A DNA stretch of 64,000 bases from Actinomadura sp. WMMA1423 (GTDB lineage: Bacteria; Actinomycetota; Actinomycetes; Streptosporangiales; Streptosporangiaceae): assembly GCF_006547145.1 (NCBI RefSeq), contig NZ_CP041244.1, positions 9,238,001 to 9,302,000 on the forward strand, given 5' to 3'. Below the pieces are notes generated by a model, which saw only the letters and a program-made list of their open reading frames with translations, did no database searches and had not been told where the DNA came from. This document shows, piece after piece, positions 42,618 to 51,669 of this stretch; position 1 is the first letter of the stretch, and each line of letters begins with the position of its first letter. A program made the translations under genes and the position numbers.

Positions 42618-43439
42618 TCAGGGCTTGTGCCCGACGCCCCCGACGCTCCAGATCGGCCGGGACGTCTCGAGGGTCTCGTGCTCGGGGCGCCACAGGGGCA
42701 GGTAGACGATGCCGGGCTCGATCAGGTCCCAGCCGGAGAACAGCCGCTCCACCTCCGCCCGGGTCCGGACGTTGGACCGGGGCGTGCCGCGGATCGCGTG
42801 GGTCTGCTGCTGGTAGAGGAAGGCGAGCCGCGCCGTGACCTCCGGGCACAGGTCGCTGACCGGATGCGAGATCGCCATGTAGCTGCCCGGGGCCGTCAGT
42901 TCGCCCAGCCGCCTGACGCACTGCGCCACCTCGTCGTCGTCGGGGATCGTGTAGAGGACGTGGAAGAACAGCAGGGCCGTCGGCTGGTCGAGGTCGATCA
43001 GGCGGCGCAGGGCGGGATCGCCGGCGATCGCCTCGGCATCGCGCATGTCGGCCTCGACGACCGCGGTGCGGGGATCCCGGCCCAGCAGCGCCTGGGCGTG
43101 GACGCGGACCACGGGGTCGTTGTCGACGTAGACGACCCGGCAGTCCGGCGCCACCGCCTGGGCGATCTGGTGCACGCTCCCCTGCGTCGGGAGGCCGGTC
43201 CCGAGGTCCAGGAACTGGCGGATCCCCGCGCCCGCGAGGAACCGCACGACGCGGTCGAGGAACTTGCGGCCCTCCCGCGCGAGGACGGGCAGTTCCGGTG
43301 CCAGTTCGATCGCCTGGAGCGCCGCCTCCCGGTCCGCGGCGTAGTTGTCCTTGCCGCCGAGGAAGTAGTCGTGCATCCGGCTCTCGTTGGGCGCCGTCGG
43401 ATCGAAGGCCTGCGGCTCGTGCCCCGCGGGGAAGGGCAT
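42618..43439 (-). CDS. DUF574 SAM-dependent methyltransferase (copy 1)
   Basis: 273 residues with the family opening F-D-P-T-A-P-N-E-S-R-M-H-D-Y-F-L-G-G-K-D-N-Y, SAM-binding FLDLGTGLPTQGSVHQIAQ and VVYVDNDPVVRVHAQALL, and the C-terminal W-R-P-E-H ending. These methyltransferases are present in many copies in actinobacteria, usually with unknown substrates. ATG 43439 follows TTGGAGCAG; an upstream in-frame TTG is less likely. A paralogue lies at 45824-46627. Confidence 0.9.
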   Translation of the reverse strand: MPFPAGHEPQAFDPTAPNESRMHDYFLGGKDNYAADREAALQAIELAPELPVLAREGRKFLDRVVRFLAGAGIRQFLDLGTGLPTQGSVHQIAQAVAPDCRVVYVDNDPVVRVHAQALLGRDPRTAVVEADMRDAEAIAGDPALRRLIDLDQPTALLFFHVLYTIPDDDEVAQCVRRLGELTAPGSYMAISHPVSDLCPEVTARLAFLYQQQTHAIRGTPRSNVRTRAEVERLFSGWDLIEPGIVYLPLWRPEHETLETSRPIWSVGGVGHKP

Positions 43440-43533
43440 GGGCTGCTCCAATCAGCTGACATCCGAGCGGTGACGCGCGGCCACCGGGGAATCGCCCAGT
43501 ATGGCACGCTACTTTCCGGTATGCCCGCCCTAC

Positions 43534-44158
43534 TCAAGGTAGGGCCGCACGCATTTCGATCTTCAAGGTCGCGGCCGCGCGGAGGGCCTCCAGACCGCAC
43601 GCGATGGGCGGCTGCGCCTCGCTGCCCCGGCGGACGATCGCGATGATGCGCCGGGACGGCACGGCCGGCCCCGCAGCGGCACCCGGACGACGGCGTCGTC
43701 CGGTGGCAGCGGCGCCAGCCGGGGGACCAGGCCGACGCCGAACCCGCGGGCGACGAGGGCCGAGACGGCGAACCACTCGTTGGCCTCGTGGGCGACGGGC
43801 GGCGTTAATCCGGCGGCGGCGCAGGCGGCGAGCATGAGCTGGTCCTGGTCGAGACGGTCCGGTGAGGCGATCCAGGGCTCGGCCGCCGGGTCGGCGAGCC
43901 GGGCCGCCCCGCGCGCGGCGAGCGGATGCCCGGCCGGGACGAGCAGGTCCTGCGGCGCGTCGAGCACCGGCCACTGCGCGAACCGCGCGTCGACGGGAGC
44001 CGGAGTCCGCTCGGTGGGGATGACCACGGCGATGTCGCAGTGCCGGGCGAGGAGCAGGTGGGCGGCGTCCTCGCTCTCCTTCTCGCTCATGTGCACGGGC
44101 CCGCTCCCACTGCGCGGCCAGGACGTCGGCGTGCCGCAGCACCCGTCGCCCCACGTTC
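43534..44158 (-). pseudogene. LysR-type regulator, decayed (HTH lost, internal deletion, frameshift)
   Basis: Most of a LysR substrate-binding domain is readable (ESEDAAHLLLARHCDIAVV through EANEWFAVSALVARGFGVGLVPRL). Near the C-terminus the reading shifts to another frame (RIIAIVRRGSEAQPPIACGLEALR). Upstream a piece of the linker helix (GRRVLRHADVLAAQWERA) is present in that second frame, and the HTH is missing. At least one deletion and one frameshift have occurred. It directly abuts a decayed, divergently oriented EamA transporter gene. Confidence 0.75.
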
Positions 44159-44840
44159 GCGGCCCTCGTCCTGCTGCTCGTCCAGCGCCCCGGCCCTCCG
44201 CCCCGGGAGTCGGCGGCCCTCGTCGCGGCGCTCGGAGCGGCGATCGCCGGGATGCACCTCATCTACCCGGCGATGGCGCGGCTGCCGGTCGGGGTGGCGT
44301 CCACACTGCAGTTCCTCGGGCCGCTCACGCTGGCGCTCGTGAGGGCGCGCGGCCCGGCCGACCTGCCGTGGGCCCGCCCTCGCGGCCACCGGGGTGCTCC
44401 TGCTCCACAGCCCCTCCGGCTCGGCGATGCCGGCCGCCGGGGGTCCTGCTCGCGCCGGCCTCCGGCGCCTGCATGGCCGCCTACCTCGTCCTGAACGAGC
44501 CCGCCGGGGCGCTGGACGGTGCCCCGGCTGGCCTGGGCCGTGGCGTTCGCGGCGCTGCTCGCCATGCCCTTCGCGACGCCCGCGTCCGGGACGCCGCCGC
44601 GACCGGAGGTGCTGCTCGCGGGCCTCGGACTCGCGCTGCTGTCCGCCGTCGTCCCCTGGTCGCTGGACATGGCGGCGCTGCGCAGGCTGCCCGCGCGCAC
44701 GGTCGCCGTGATGGTCAGCCTCGAACCGGCCGCCGGGGCGTTCGCCGGGCTCCTGCTCCTGGACGAGCGCCTGACATGGTGCGCCTGGCTCGCCGTCGCC
44801 CGCGTCTCCGCGGCGGCGTCCGGCGCGGCCGTCGGAGAAA
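44153..44840 (+). pseudogene. EamA/RhtA-type exporter, decayed (5' truncated, several frameshifts)
   Basis: Fragments in three frames reassemble a RhtA-like threonine/homoserine exporter: FAALVLLLVQRPGP, AIAGMHLIYPAMARLPVGVASTLQFLGPLTLAL (in parts), then after frameshifts GVLLLHSPSGSAMPA, ASGACMAAYLVLNEPAGALDG, and finally LAWAVAFAALLAMPF to LEPAAGAFAGLLLLDERLTW. The N-terminal helices are missing and at least three frameshifts separate the pieces. With the LysR remnant it forms a formerly divergent regulator-exporter pair whose shared promoter and both 5' ends were lost. Confidence 0.75.
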
Positions 44841-44922
44841 AAGTTGATCTTGATTTGGGGTCGTCCGTAAGGTCGTTGGTGATCAAGGAGAGCCTCGCGG
44901 CCTCTCCAGGACAGGAGGGCAA

Positions 44923-45429
44923 GTGAAGCAGCGGATGGGCCGGATCCTGGCCACCGGGCTGGCGGCGACGTCGCTGGCGGGTCTCGGGACGCTGGCGCTG
45001 GCGGGACCCGCGAACGCGACCGACACGCGGTGCGCGTCGAGTTCCAAGGAGTATCCGACCAACGGCTTCAACGCCGACGTCACGGTCAAGCTCTGCATCT
45101 ACCGCAACTGGGGCGGCTCGGGAGGCAGTGACAGCTACAAGTGGGCGACCGCCGAGGTCAGCTGGGGCGACTCGGGGTCGGGCAAGTTCGAGAACTTCGA
45201 CGTCCAGGTGCGGATCGAGCAGAACGACGCCGACGTCAAGACCAGGACCTGCGACTTCACCTCGGCGATCAACGGCAGCTCCTCCGGCTCGCGCACCTGC
45301 CGGCTGCCGAGTTCCGCCTCCTACGTGAACATCAGCGGCAACAGCGCCGACGGGCACGTCGTCGCCAACGTCAACGACGACGGCGACGGGAACAAGACCT
45401 GGGGCCTTCAGGGCACCCCCAAGCTCTGA
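44923..45429 (+). CDS. Small secreted protein, function unknown
   Basis: 168 residues: a clear Sec signal peptide (K-Q-R-M then a hydrophobic stretch, A-N-A about 31-33) and a mature domain of about 135 residues rich in Ser, Gly, Asn and Asp with four cysteines (about positions 38, 57, 108 and 126), probably two disulphides, and beta-rich composition (YKWATAEVSWGDSG, YVNISGNSADGHVVANVND). No catalytic motif is recognised. GTG 44923 follows GGACAGGAGGG. An AT-rich promoter patch (AAAAAGTTGATCTTGATTT, near 44838-44856) lies upstream. Structured repeat DNA follows the stop. Confidence 0.75.
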   Translation: MKQRMGRILATGLAATSLAGLGTLALAGPANATDTRCASSSKEYPTNGFNADVTVKLCIYRNWGGSGGSDSYKWATAEVSWGDSGSGKFENFDVQVRIEQNDADVKTRTCDFTSAINGSSSGSRTCRLPSSASYVNISGNSADGHVVANVNDDGDGNKTWGLQGTPKL

Positions 45430-45436
45430 GCTGTGT

Positions 45437-45823
45437 TGACTCAGTCCCGGCCCACTTCGCTCGCCTGGCGGCTCGCTGCGTGACCGTGCCTGGGCGAACG
45501 CGGCATCGCTTCGCGATCTGCCCGGTTTCGCTCGCCTCCGGCGTCGCTTCACCGGGCAGGTCACGCGTTCGCGTGCGTGGCCGAGGCCACTTCGAGACAG
45601 TCCCCTAGCCGCGGCGGCAGGCCTTGTCCGGTTCGCCGGACGGGCCTCTCGCCGGCCCTGGCTCCCGGGCGGCGGCCGCGGCGCGGCGGAGGCCCGCAGC
45701 CCCGTCCGGGCCGCCGGACCGAATCGTGATCGGTCATTGGTGTGGACCGGTCCGGTGGGGCGATTGCAGACCGTAGGGTGGCGTGTGAAGATCAGCACGG
45801 GGCGGGTCGTCGAGGGAGGCGCG
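45437..45823. repeat. Structured repeat region between the secreted protein and methyltransferase genes
   Basis: No gene. Nested perfect inverted repeats: GCGTGACC (45478-45485) with GGTCACGC (45559-45566); GCGAACGCG (45494-45502) with CGCGTTCGC (45564-45572), which compete for the same right arm; TGCCCGGT (45519-45526) with ACCGGGCA (45551-45558); and a small hairpin ATCGC-TTC-GCGAT (45505-45517). TTCGCTCGCCT occurs twice. The block could be a terminator, a REP-like element or a structured RNA; the remaining bases to 45823 show only the methyltransferase promoter region. Confidence 0.5.
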
Positions 45824-46627
45824 GTGGCAGGCGAGCGGCTTCGGCCAGGCGGATTCGACCCGAGCGTTCCGAACATCGCTCGCATGTACGACTACTACCT
45901 CGGCGGCAAGGACCACTACGAGGCCGACCGCCTCCGCGCCGAGGAGGCCAAGGCCGCCGACCCGACCCTGACCACCCTGATCAAGGAGAACCGGGCGTTC
46001 ATGGGCCGCGCCGTCCGGTACATGGCCGAGCAGGGGATCGACCAGTTCCTCGACATCGGCACCGGGCTGCCCACCCAGCAGAACGTCCACCAGATCGCGC
46101 AGTCGGTGAACCCCGCCGCCCGCGTCGCCTACGTCGACTACGACGGCCAGGTCGTCGCGCACGGCCGGGCGATCCTCGCCGACTCGCCGGGAACCCGGAT
46201 GGTCCAGGCCGACATCCGCCGGCCCCGCGAGATCCTGGAGCACCCGGAGATCTCCCGGCTGCTGGACCTCGGGAAGCCGGTCGCGCTGCTGACGATCGCG
46301 ACCCTGCACTTCATCCCCGACGAGGACGACCCGCCCGGCGTCATGGCCGAGCTGCGCGACGCGCTCGCCCCGGGCAGCCATATGGCGATCACCCACGCCT
46401 CGGCCGACGGCGTGCCCGACATCGTCGCGAAGGTCGTGGAGGTCTACAAGCGGACGAACGCGCCCGGGACGCCGCGAACTCTCGAACAGGTCACGGGCCT
46501 GTTCGGCGACTTCGAGCTGGTCGACCCCGGCATCGTCTGGGCGCCGCTGTGGCGGCCCGAGCGTCCGGTCACGCTCGAGGAGGCCCTGCCGATCTGGTTC
46601 TACGCCGGAGTCGGCCGCAAGCTCTGA
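45824..46627 (+). CDS. DUF574 SAM-dependent methyltransferase (copy 2)
   Basis: 267 residues, paralogue of the gene at 42618-43439: F-D-P-S-V-P-N-I-A-R-M-Y-D-Y-Y-L-G-G-K-D-H-Y, FLDIGTGLPTQQNVHQIAQS, VAYVDYDGQVVAHGRAIL and the W-R-P-E-R-P ending. GTG 45824 is selected because GAGGGAGG lies 5-12 bases upstream; the frame stays open further upstream. Substrate unknown. The acyl-CoA ligase gene follows after 54 bases on the same strand. Confidence 0.9.
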   Translation: MAGERLRPGGFDPSVPNIARMYDYYLGGKDHYEADRLRAEEAKAADPTLTTLIKENRAFMGRAVRYMAEQGIDQFLDIGTGLPTQQNVHQIAQSVNPAARVAYVDYDGQVVAHGRAILADSPGTRMVQADIRRPREILEHPEISRLLDLGKPVALLTIATLHFIPDEDDPPGVMAELRDALAPGSHMAITHASADGVPDIVAKVVEVYKRTNAPGTPRTLEQVTGLFGDFELVDPGIVWAPLWRPERPVTLEEALPIWFYAGVGRKL

Positions 46628-46681
46628 GGTGTGTGCACGACCGCTCCCTGATGAGATGCCACCGGGACGAGGGAAGGCGAC

Positions 46682-48208
46682 ATGCGGGCAGTGACGGTCG
46701 GAGGGGCGCTCGAGGCCGCGGCGGCGCGGGACGGGGCGTTCCTCCACGAAGGCGACGACACCATCACGTTCACCGGGTTCGACGAGCTGGCCGACCGGGT
46801 CGCGGCCGGCCTGCTGGCCCGCGGCATCGGCCGGGGCGACCGGATCGGCCTCCTCGGCCCCAACACCTCCGAGTGGCTCGCGGCGTTCTTCGGGGCGGCC
46901 AGGATCGGCGCGGTCGTCGTCCCGCTCAACGTCCGCTACCGGGAGCGGGAACTGTCCCACATGCTCGGCCAGAGCGGCGCCCGGATGGTGATCAGCGTCG
47001 AGTCGGTGCCCGGCTTCGACTTCGCGGCGTACTTCGAGTCGGCCGGGCTCCCCGCCGTGCACTTCGGTGCGGGCTTCGACGCCCTGGCCACGGACCCGGC
47101 CCCGGAGTCCCTCTCCGCGGCCCGCGCCGGTGTGGGCCCGGAGGATCCGTTGATGATCCTCTACACCTCCGGGACCACGGGACGTCCGAAGGGCGCGGTC
47201 ATCACCCACCGCGGCGTCCTGGCCTCGGCCTCGGCGCAGGCCGAGCACTTCGGGATGAGGGGCGACGACGTCCTGCTCGGCCACCTCCCGTTCAACCACG
47301 TCGGCGGCATCACCTGCACGATCATGGCGGCGCTGGTCAGCGGGGGCTCGGTCGCGCTCCTGCCCGCGTTCTCGCCGGACGCCGCGCTGCGCGCGATCGA
47401 ACGCCACCGGGTGACGTTCCTCGGGGCCGTCCCGACGATGTACGTGCTGATGCTCGGCCGGCCCGACTTCGCCGAGCACGACGTGTCGTCCGTGCGGTTG
47501 TGCATGGCGGGCGGCTCCAACGTGGAACCCGCGCTCGCCGACGCGATCCGGCGCGCATTCCCCGGCGCGCCCCTCTACGGGCTGTACGGGCTGTCGGAGT
47601 CCTCCGGCGCCTGCGTGCTGTCCCCGATGGACGACGACCCCGAGACGGTCTCCCGGACCCTCGGTGCGATCATCGGCGACTTCGAGGCGCGGGTGACGGG
47701 GCCCGACGGCACCGTCCTGCCCGCGGGCGAGACGGGCGAGCTCCAGATCCGCGGCGCCTGCGTCGCCGCCGGATACTGGGACATGCCGGACGAGACCGCC
47801 GAGGTCTTCCTCCGGGGCGGCTGGCTCGCCACGGGGGACATGGTCGCCATGGAGCCCGACGGGCACCTGGTCCTCCGCGGGCGCAAGAAGGAGATGTACA
47901 TCCAGGGCGGCTTCAACGTCTACCCGGTCGAGGTCGAGAACGTCCTGACCACCCACCCGAAGGTCGCGATGGCCGCCGGTATCGGCGTCCCGGACGAGGT
48001 CCTCGGCGAGGTCGGGCGCTTCTACGTCGTCCCCCGCCCGGACGCCGAGCCGCCCACCGCCGACGAGCTGGCCGCCTACTGCCGCGACCGCCTGGCCGAC
48101 TACAAGGTCCCGCGCCAGTTCGTCATCACCGGCGACGTTCCGCTGACCCCGGTGGGCAAGATCCACAAAGCCCTCCTCAAGGAGGGCGACCGCCCCGTCT
48201 CGACGTGA
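46682..48208 (+). CDS. Acyl-CoA synthetase (AMP-forming, FadD/long-chain type)
   Basis: 508 residues of the ANL superfamily. The P-loop YTSGTTGRPKG (about 160-170), the YGLYGLSESSG block (about 299-309), the hinge LRGRKKEMYIQGGFNVYPVEVE (about 399-420) and the catalytic Lys in TPVGKIHKALL near the C-terminus are all present. It activates a carboxylic acid with ATP and CoA in the cytoplasm. The acyl chain cannot be predicted. ATG follows GAGGGAAGG. Confidence 0.92.
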   Translation: MRAVTVGGALEAAAARDGAFLHEGDDTITFTGFDELADRVAAGLLARGIGRGDRIGLLGPNTSEWLAAFFGAARIGAVVVPLNVRYRERELSHMLGQSGARMVISVESVPGFDFAAYFESAGLPAVHFGAGFDALATDPAPESLSAARAGVGPEDPLMILYTSGTTGRPKGAVITHRGVLASASAQAEHFGMRGDDVLLGHLPFNHVGGITCTIMAALVSGGSVALLPAFSPDAALRAIERHRVTFLGAVPTMYVLMLGRPDFAEHDVSSVRLCMAGGSNVEPALADAIRRAFPGAPLYGLYGLSESSGACVLSPMDDDPETVSRTLGAIIGDFEARVTGPDGTVLPAGETGELQIRGACVAAGYWDMPDETAEVFLRGGWLATGDMVAMEPDGHLVLRGRKKEMYIQGGFNVYPVEVENVLTTHPKVAMAAGIGVPDEVLGEVGRFYVVPRPDAEPPTADELAAYCRDRLADYKVPRQFVITGDVPLTPVGKIHKALLKEGDRPVST

Positions 48209-48250
48209 CTCCGGGCGCCGGGGAGGGGCACGGCCTCCCCGGCCGCCGGA

Positions 48251-48943
48251 TCACTGGGAGACCGCGTGGACGGCGATGATGGTCTCGGCGAGCTCCTCCG
48301 ACGCGGTCGCGCTGACCAGCCTCCACCGCGCCGCGCCGGGGACGAGGGCCCACCACTCCTTGGTGTGGGCGCCCCACCAGCAGATGACCCCGAAGCGGGC
48401 GTGGAGGTCGGCGATCGTCCGCGTCCGGGACGGATCGGGGTCGGGCGGTGGCGCCGGGAGCACGGGACGCGCCGGACGACCGGCCGTGCTCGGACCCGTA
48501 TGGCCGGGTACCGCATGACTTGGCGCCGTGCGGCCGGGCGCCGTGCAGCCGACCACCGTGCGGCTCGACACCGTACGGCCGGCCGCCGTGGCGCCGCGCG
48601 GCGTGCGCCGGGCCCAGGCGCCGCGCGCGGCCGTCACGAACGGCGTGAGGATCCGGGTGACCTGCCCGGCCGCGCGGGCCGGATCCGTGTGCGGGCCCAG
48701 ATCCTCGCCGGCGCTCGACCGGTACCGCCAGAGATCCGGCGCCGCCCCGGGGACGAGCATGATGCTCTCGCCGAAGCCCGGGACGGCCGGGTCGAAGACG
48801 CGCAGGAGCGGACAGGGCCCCTCGTAGCGCGGTACGGCCGCCCACCCCTGCCGGACGACTTCCTGCGCGAGTCGGTCAAGATGGTCTGTTATGGAGGTTG
48901 TCGAGGCGTCGGTGTGGAGATTCTTCGGTTCGATCCACCCCAT
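48251..48943 (-). CDS. Actinobacterial protein of unknown function with repetitive linker
   Basis: 230 residues. The N-terminal part (about 5-95: ITDHLDRLAQEVVRQGWAAVPRYEGPCPLLRVF and LVPGAAPDLWRYRSS) and C-terminal part (ADLHARFGVICWWGAHTKEWWALVPG) look folded; between them is a low-complexity segment of about 60 residues with repeated G-R-T / S-R-T / P-S-H motifs, mirrored in the DNA by degenerate 15-base repeats. ATG 48943 overlaps the TAA of the preceding 85-residue gene (TAATG), so the two are coupled. Function unknown. Confidence 0.65.
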   Translation of the reverse strand: MGWIEPKNLHTDASTTSITDHLDRLAQEVVRQGWAAVPRYEGPCPLLRVFDPAVPGFGESIMLVPGAAPDLWRYRSSAGEDLGPHTDPARAAGQVTRILTPFVTAARGAWARRTPRGATAAGRTVSSRTVVGCTAPGRTAPSHAVPGHTGPSTAGRPARPVLPAPPPDPDPSRTRTIADLHARFGVICWWGAHTKEWWALVPGAARWRLVSATASEELAETIIAVHAVSQ

Positions 48944-49200
48944 TACCGGCGCCCCCACTTACCGGGCACGTGCGCAGGCCGGCAGGCCGCCCGACTGAGC
49001 TCGTTGGTGAGCGCCTTGCGGAGTTCGTCCGCGCTGTTGCATATAACGGTCGGGTCAATGCCGGCCTTTGGGTCGTGCAGCGTGGCGACCCAGTCGCCGA
49101 GCTTTCCGTCGTAGCGCGTCGCGCGCCAGATCCGGTGGCCTTGGAAGTCCTCGCGGAGACGGGCTAACGCCTGGTCAGCGGGGTTGACGGGCGTGTCCAT
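48943..49200 (-). CDS. 85-residue actinobacterial protein of unknown function
   Basis: 85 residues: LARLREDFQGHRIWRATRYDGKLGDWVATLHDP and CNSADELRKALTNELS (helical end). No membrane segment. It is coupled by TAATG to the 230-residue gene downstream. Similar short proteins occur next to HTH regulators in Actinomadura-type genomes, but no regulator is seen here; the expected upstream position is the gene-poor stretch 49201-50143. Function unknown. Confidence 0.6.
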   Translation of the reverse strand: MDTPVNPADQALARLREDFQGHRIWRATRYDGKLGDWVATLHDPKAGIDPTVICNSADELRKALTNELSRAACRPAHVPGKWGRR

Positions 49201-50143
49201 GATCAGTTCTGGCTTCCGTTGGTGGTGGCTCTGCGTTACCGGTCCCAATCTTCCCGTGACCGGGTCGTCTTTTGGAAGAGGGGGGAGCCCAACAGATGGA
49301 AAGCTCTCGGCGGCGTTAGAAACCACTTCGCTTTCGGGCCCCCCGGGTTTCCCGTCCCCGCCGGCGCGCAGCGCGGGCGTTCCACGACCTCTCGACTGCT
49401 TTGGCGGGTAACGCCTGTTTGCCGAACCGACCTCATCGCGTCTCCTTCCCTTCTGTGCAATCCGGAGTAACCGGACAATTTCGTTCGGGCTCGGCATGCC
49501 GAGGATCACTTCCCGAGGATCGGCCGAGCGGGACCGGCTCGGGCAGATCCACGACGGAACGCTTCCTCCGCTCCTGCGGCAGACCGCCGTCGCTGCCATG
49601 AACCAGGGAACGCGAGACCGCGCGGAATGGAAAATCATCGGCCACAATCGGTCATTCTCCCGCTACATGGCGGAACATTACGGTCATTCCCATTCCGGCC
49701 GTGCAACTTGCGCGGCAAATGTTGGTGCCACGGTCGCTGATAATGAAACCGGGCCGTACCGGTGTCCTGTCTCTAGTCGCGACGAATGGGGCATCAATAG
49801 AGTGCCGCATATTCCCGTTCGAGTCGGTGCCACTCGGGGTGCGGGCTTTCGCGGCGGTCGCCCTGTTCATGGAGAAGTGCGGGAGGCGAATGCCGCGAGT
49901 GCGAAACCGGAGCGAATCCGGTGGCGTGTGGTTGAACGGCCCTGAAGGGGCGATGTCGATGCCGCCGGCGGTGCGGGTGGTGGAACGGCCTCCGGGCGAG
50001 GCGTCCCGCACTGGTGGCCGGTGGGCATGGCCCTTGGTGCGGCGCCGACGCTTCACCTCGGGGGTGCCGGAGGCGGCAGCGTGATGCTGAAGGGCTTGGG
50101 CTCGGCGGTCGGCAGGGGGGCTGACGTGCGCGGACGGGGGACG
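49201..50143. other. Gene-poor, lower-GC stretch of about 940 bases
   Basis: No frame here looks like a real protein: the longest frames (49496-49945 and 49701-50084 on the plus strand, 49652-50452 on the minus strand) have no recognisable domain, odd composition and no ribosome sites. GC content is visibly lower than in the flanks, particularly 49400-49800. It may hold the remains of a regulator, foreign DNA, or a long regulatory region. Confidence 0.5.
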
Positions 50144-50177
50144 TTGCATGTTCATGCAGAAGCGTGCATACTTGTGC
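50144..50177 (+). promoter_or_regulatory. argG promoter with ARG-box-like repeats; probable leaderless transcript
   Basis: TTGCATGTTCATGCAG (50144-50159) and GTGCATACTTGTGC (50164-50177) resemble tandem actinobacterial ArgR sites; TGCAT-GTTC-ATGCA is a perfect inverted repeat. A -35 TTGCAT (50144-50149), a 17-base spacer and -10 CATACT (50167-50172) put the transcription start at about 50179-50180, that is on the ATG of argG. No ribosome site precedes the ATG. Confidence 0.6.
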
Positions 50178-50179
50178 TC

Positions 50180-51628
50180 ATGTCCAAAGTGCTGACCTCC
50201 CTGCCCGTCGGTGAGCGCGTCGGGATCGCCTTCTCCGGCGGTCTCGACACTTCGGTGGCCGTCGCGTGGATGCGCGACAAGGGCGCGGTTCCGTGCGCCT
50301 ACACCGCCGACATCGGGCAGTACGACGAGCCCGACATCGCCTCGGTGCCCGGCCGCGCCGCCAAGTACGGGGCGGAGGTCGCGCGCCTGGTCGACTGCCG
50401 GGCCGCCCTCGTGGAGGAGGGGCTCGCCGCGCTGGCGTGCGGCGCGTTCCACATCCGGTCCGGCGGCCGCAGCTACTTCAACACCACCCCGCTCGGGCGC
50501 GCCGTCACGGGGACCCTCCTGGTCCGCGCGATGCTGGAGGACGACGTCCAGATCTGGGGCGACGGCTCGACGTTCAAGGGCAACGACATCGAGCGGTTCT
50601 ACCGCTACGGGCTGCTGGCCAACCCGTCACTGCAGGTCTACAAGCCCTGGCTCGACGCCGACTTCGTCACCGAGCTCGGCGGCCGCACGGAGATGTCGGA
50701 GTGGCTGCTCGTCCGCGGGCTGCCCTACCGGGACAGCACGGAGAAGGCCTACTCCACCGACGCCAACATCTGGGGCGCGACCCACGAGGCCAAGGCGCTG
50801 GAGCACCTCGACGCCGGCATCGAGACGGTCGAGCCGATCATGGGCGTGCGGTTCTGGGACCCCGCTGTGGAGATCCCCGCCGAGGACGTCACGATCGGCT
50901 TCGCGCAGGGCCGCCCGGTGACGATCAACGGCAAGGAGTTCGGGTCGGCCGTCGACCTGGTGCTGGAGGCCAACGCCATCGGCGGGCGGCACGGCCTCGG
51001 CATGTCCGACCAGATCGAGAACCGCGTCATCGAGGCCAAGAGCCGCGGCATCTACGAGGCGCCCGGCATGGCGCTGCTGCACGCGGCCTACGAGCGGCTC
51101 GTGAACGCGATCCACAACGAGGACACCCTCGCCACCTACCACAGCGAGGGGCGGCGGCTCGGCCGGCTCATGTACGAGGGGCGCTGGCTCGACCCGCAGG
51201 CGCTGATGCTCCGCGAGTCCCTCCAGCGGTGGGTCGGGACGGCGGTCACGGGCGAGGTCACCCTGCGGCTGCGGCGCGGCGAGGACTACTCCGTCCTCGA
51301 CACCTCCGGTCCGGCGTTCAGCTACCACCCCGACAAGCTGTCCATGGAGCGCACCGAGGACTCCGCCTTCGGCCCCCTGGACCGGATCGGCCAGCTGACC
51401 ATGCGCAACCTCGACATCGCCGACTCCCGCGCCAAGCTGGAGCAGTACGCGGGGCTCGGCATGGTCGGCAGCTCGCACCCGGCCCTGATCGGCGCCGCGC
51501 AGGCGGCCTCCACCGGGCTGATCGGCGCGATGCCGGCGGGCGGCGCCGAGATGATCGCGTCCCGCGGCAAGGACTCCGGGGACGCCGAGTTCCTGGACCG
51601 CGCCGCCATGGAATCCGGCACCGACTGA
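50180..51628 (+). CDS. argG: Argininosuccinate synthase (type II, E. coli-like length)
   Basis: 482 residues. Joins citrulline and aspartate with ATP in arginine synthesis. The ATP-pyrophosphatase motif FSGGLDTS is at residues 18-25, with GDGSTFKGNDIERFYRYGLL and SDQIENRVIEAKSRGIYEAPG further on. At 482 residues it is the longer ArgG form rather than the 400-residue form typical of actinobacterial arg operons, so it may have been acquired (inference), and it stands alone with its own ArgR-like promoter. ATG 50180 is probably leaderless. Confidence 0.95.
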   Translation: MSKVLTSLPVGERVGIAFSGGLDTSVAVAWMRDKGAVPCAYTADIGQYDEPDIASVPGRAAKYGAEVARLVDCRAALVEEGLAALACGAFHIRSGGRSYFNTTPLGRAVTGTLLVRAMLEDDVQIWGDGSTFKGNDIERFYRYGLLANPSLQVYKPWLDADFVTELGGRTEMSEWLLVRGLPYRDSTEKAYSTDANIWGATHEAKALEHLDAGIETVEPIMGVRFWDPAVEIPAEDVTIGFAQGRPVTINGKEFGSAVDLVLEANAIGGRHGLGMSDQIENRVIEAKSRGIYEAPGMALLHAAYERLVNAIHNEDTLATYHSEGRRLGRLMYEGRWLDPQALMLRESLQRWVGTAVTGEVTLRLRRGEDYSVLDTSGPAFSYHPDKLSMERTEDSAFGPLDRIGQLTMRNLDIADSRAKLEQYAGLGMVGSSHPALIGAAQAASTGLIGAMPAGGAEMIASRGKDSGDAEFLDRAAMESGTD

Positions 51629-51669
51629 GCCTTTTCCACCGGCTCGGCGTCCGACCGGCTGAGCCCGCC

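Noticed and set aside
49496..50084. Frames of 128-150 codons in the gene-poor stretch
   Set aside because: No recognisable domain, ribosome site or coding-type codon bias; listed as non-coding.
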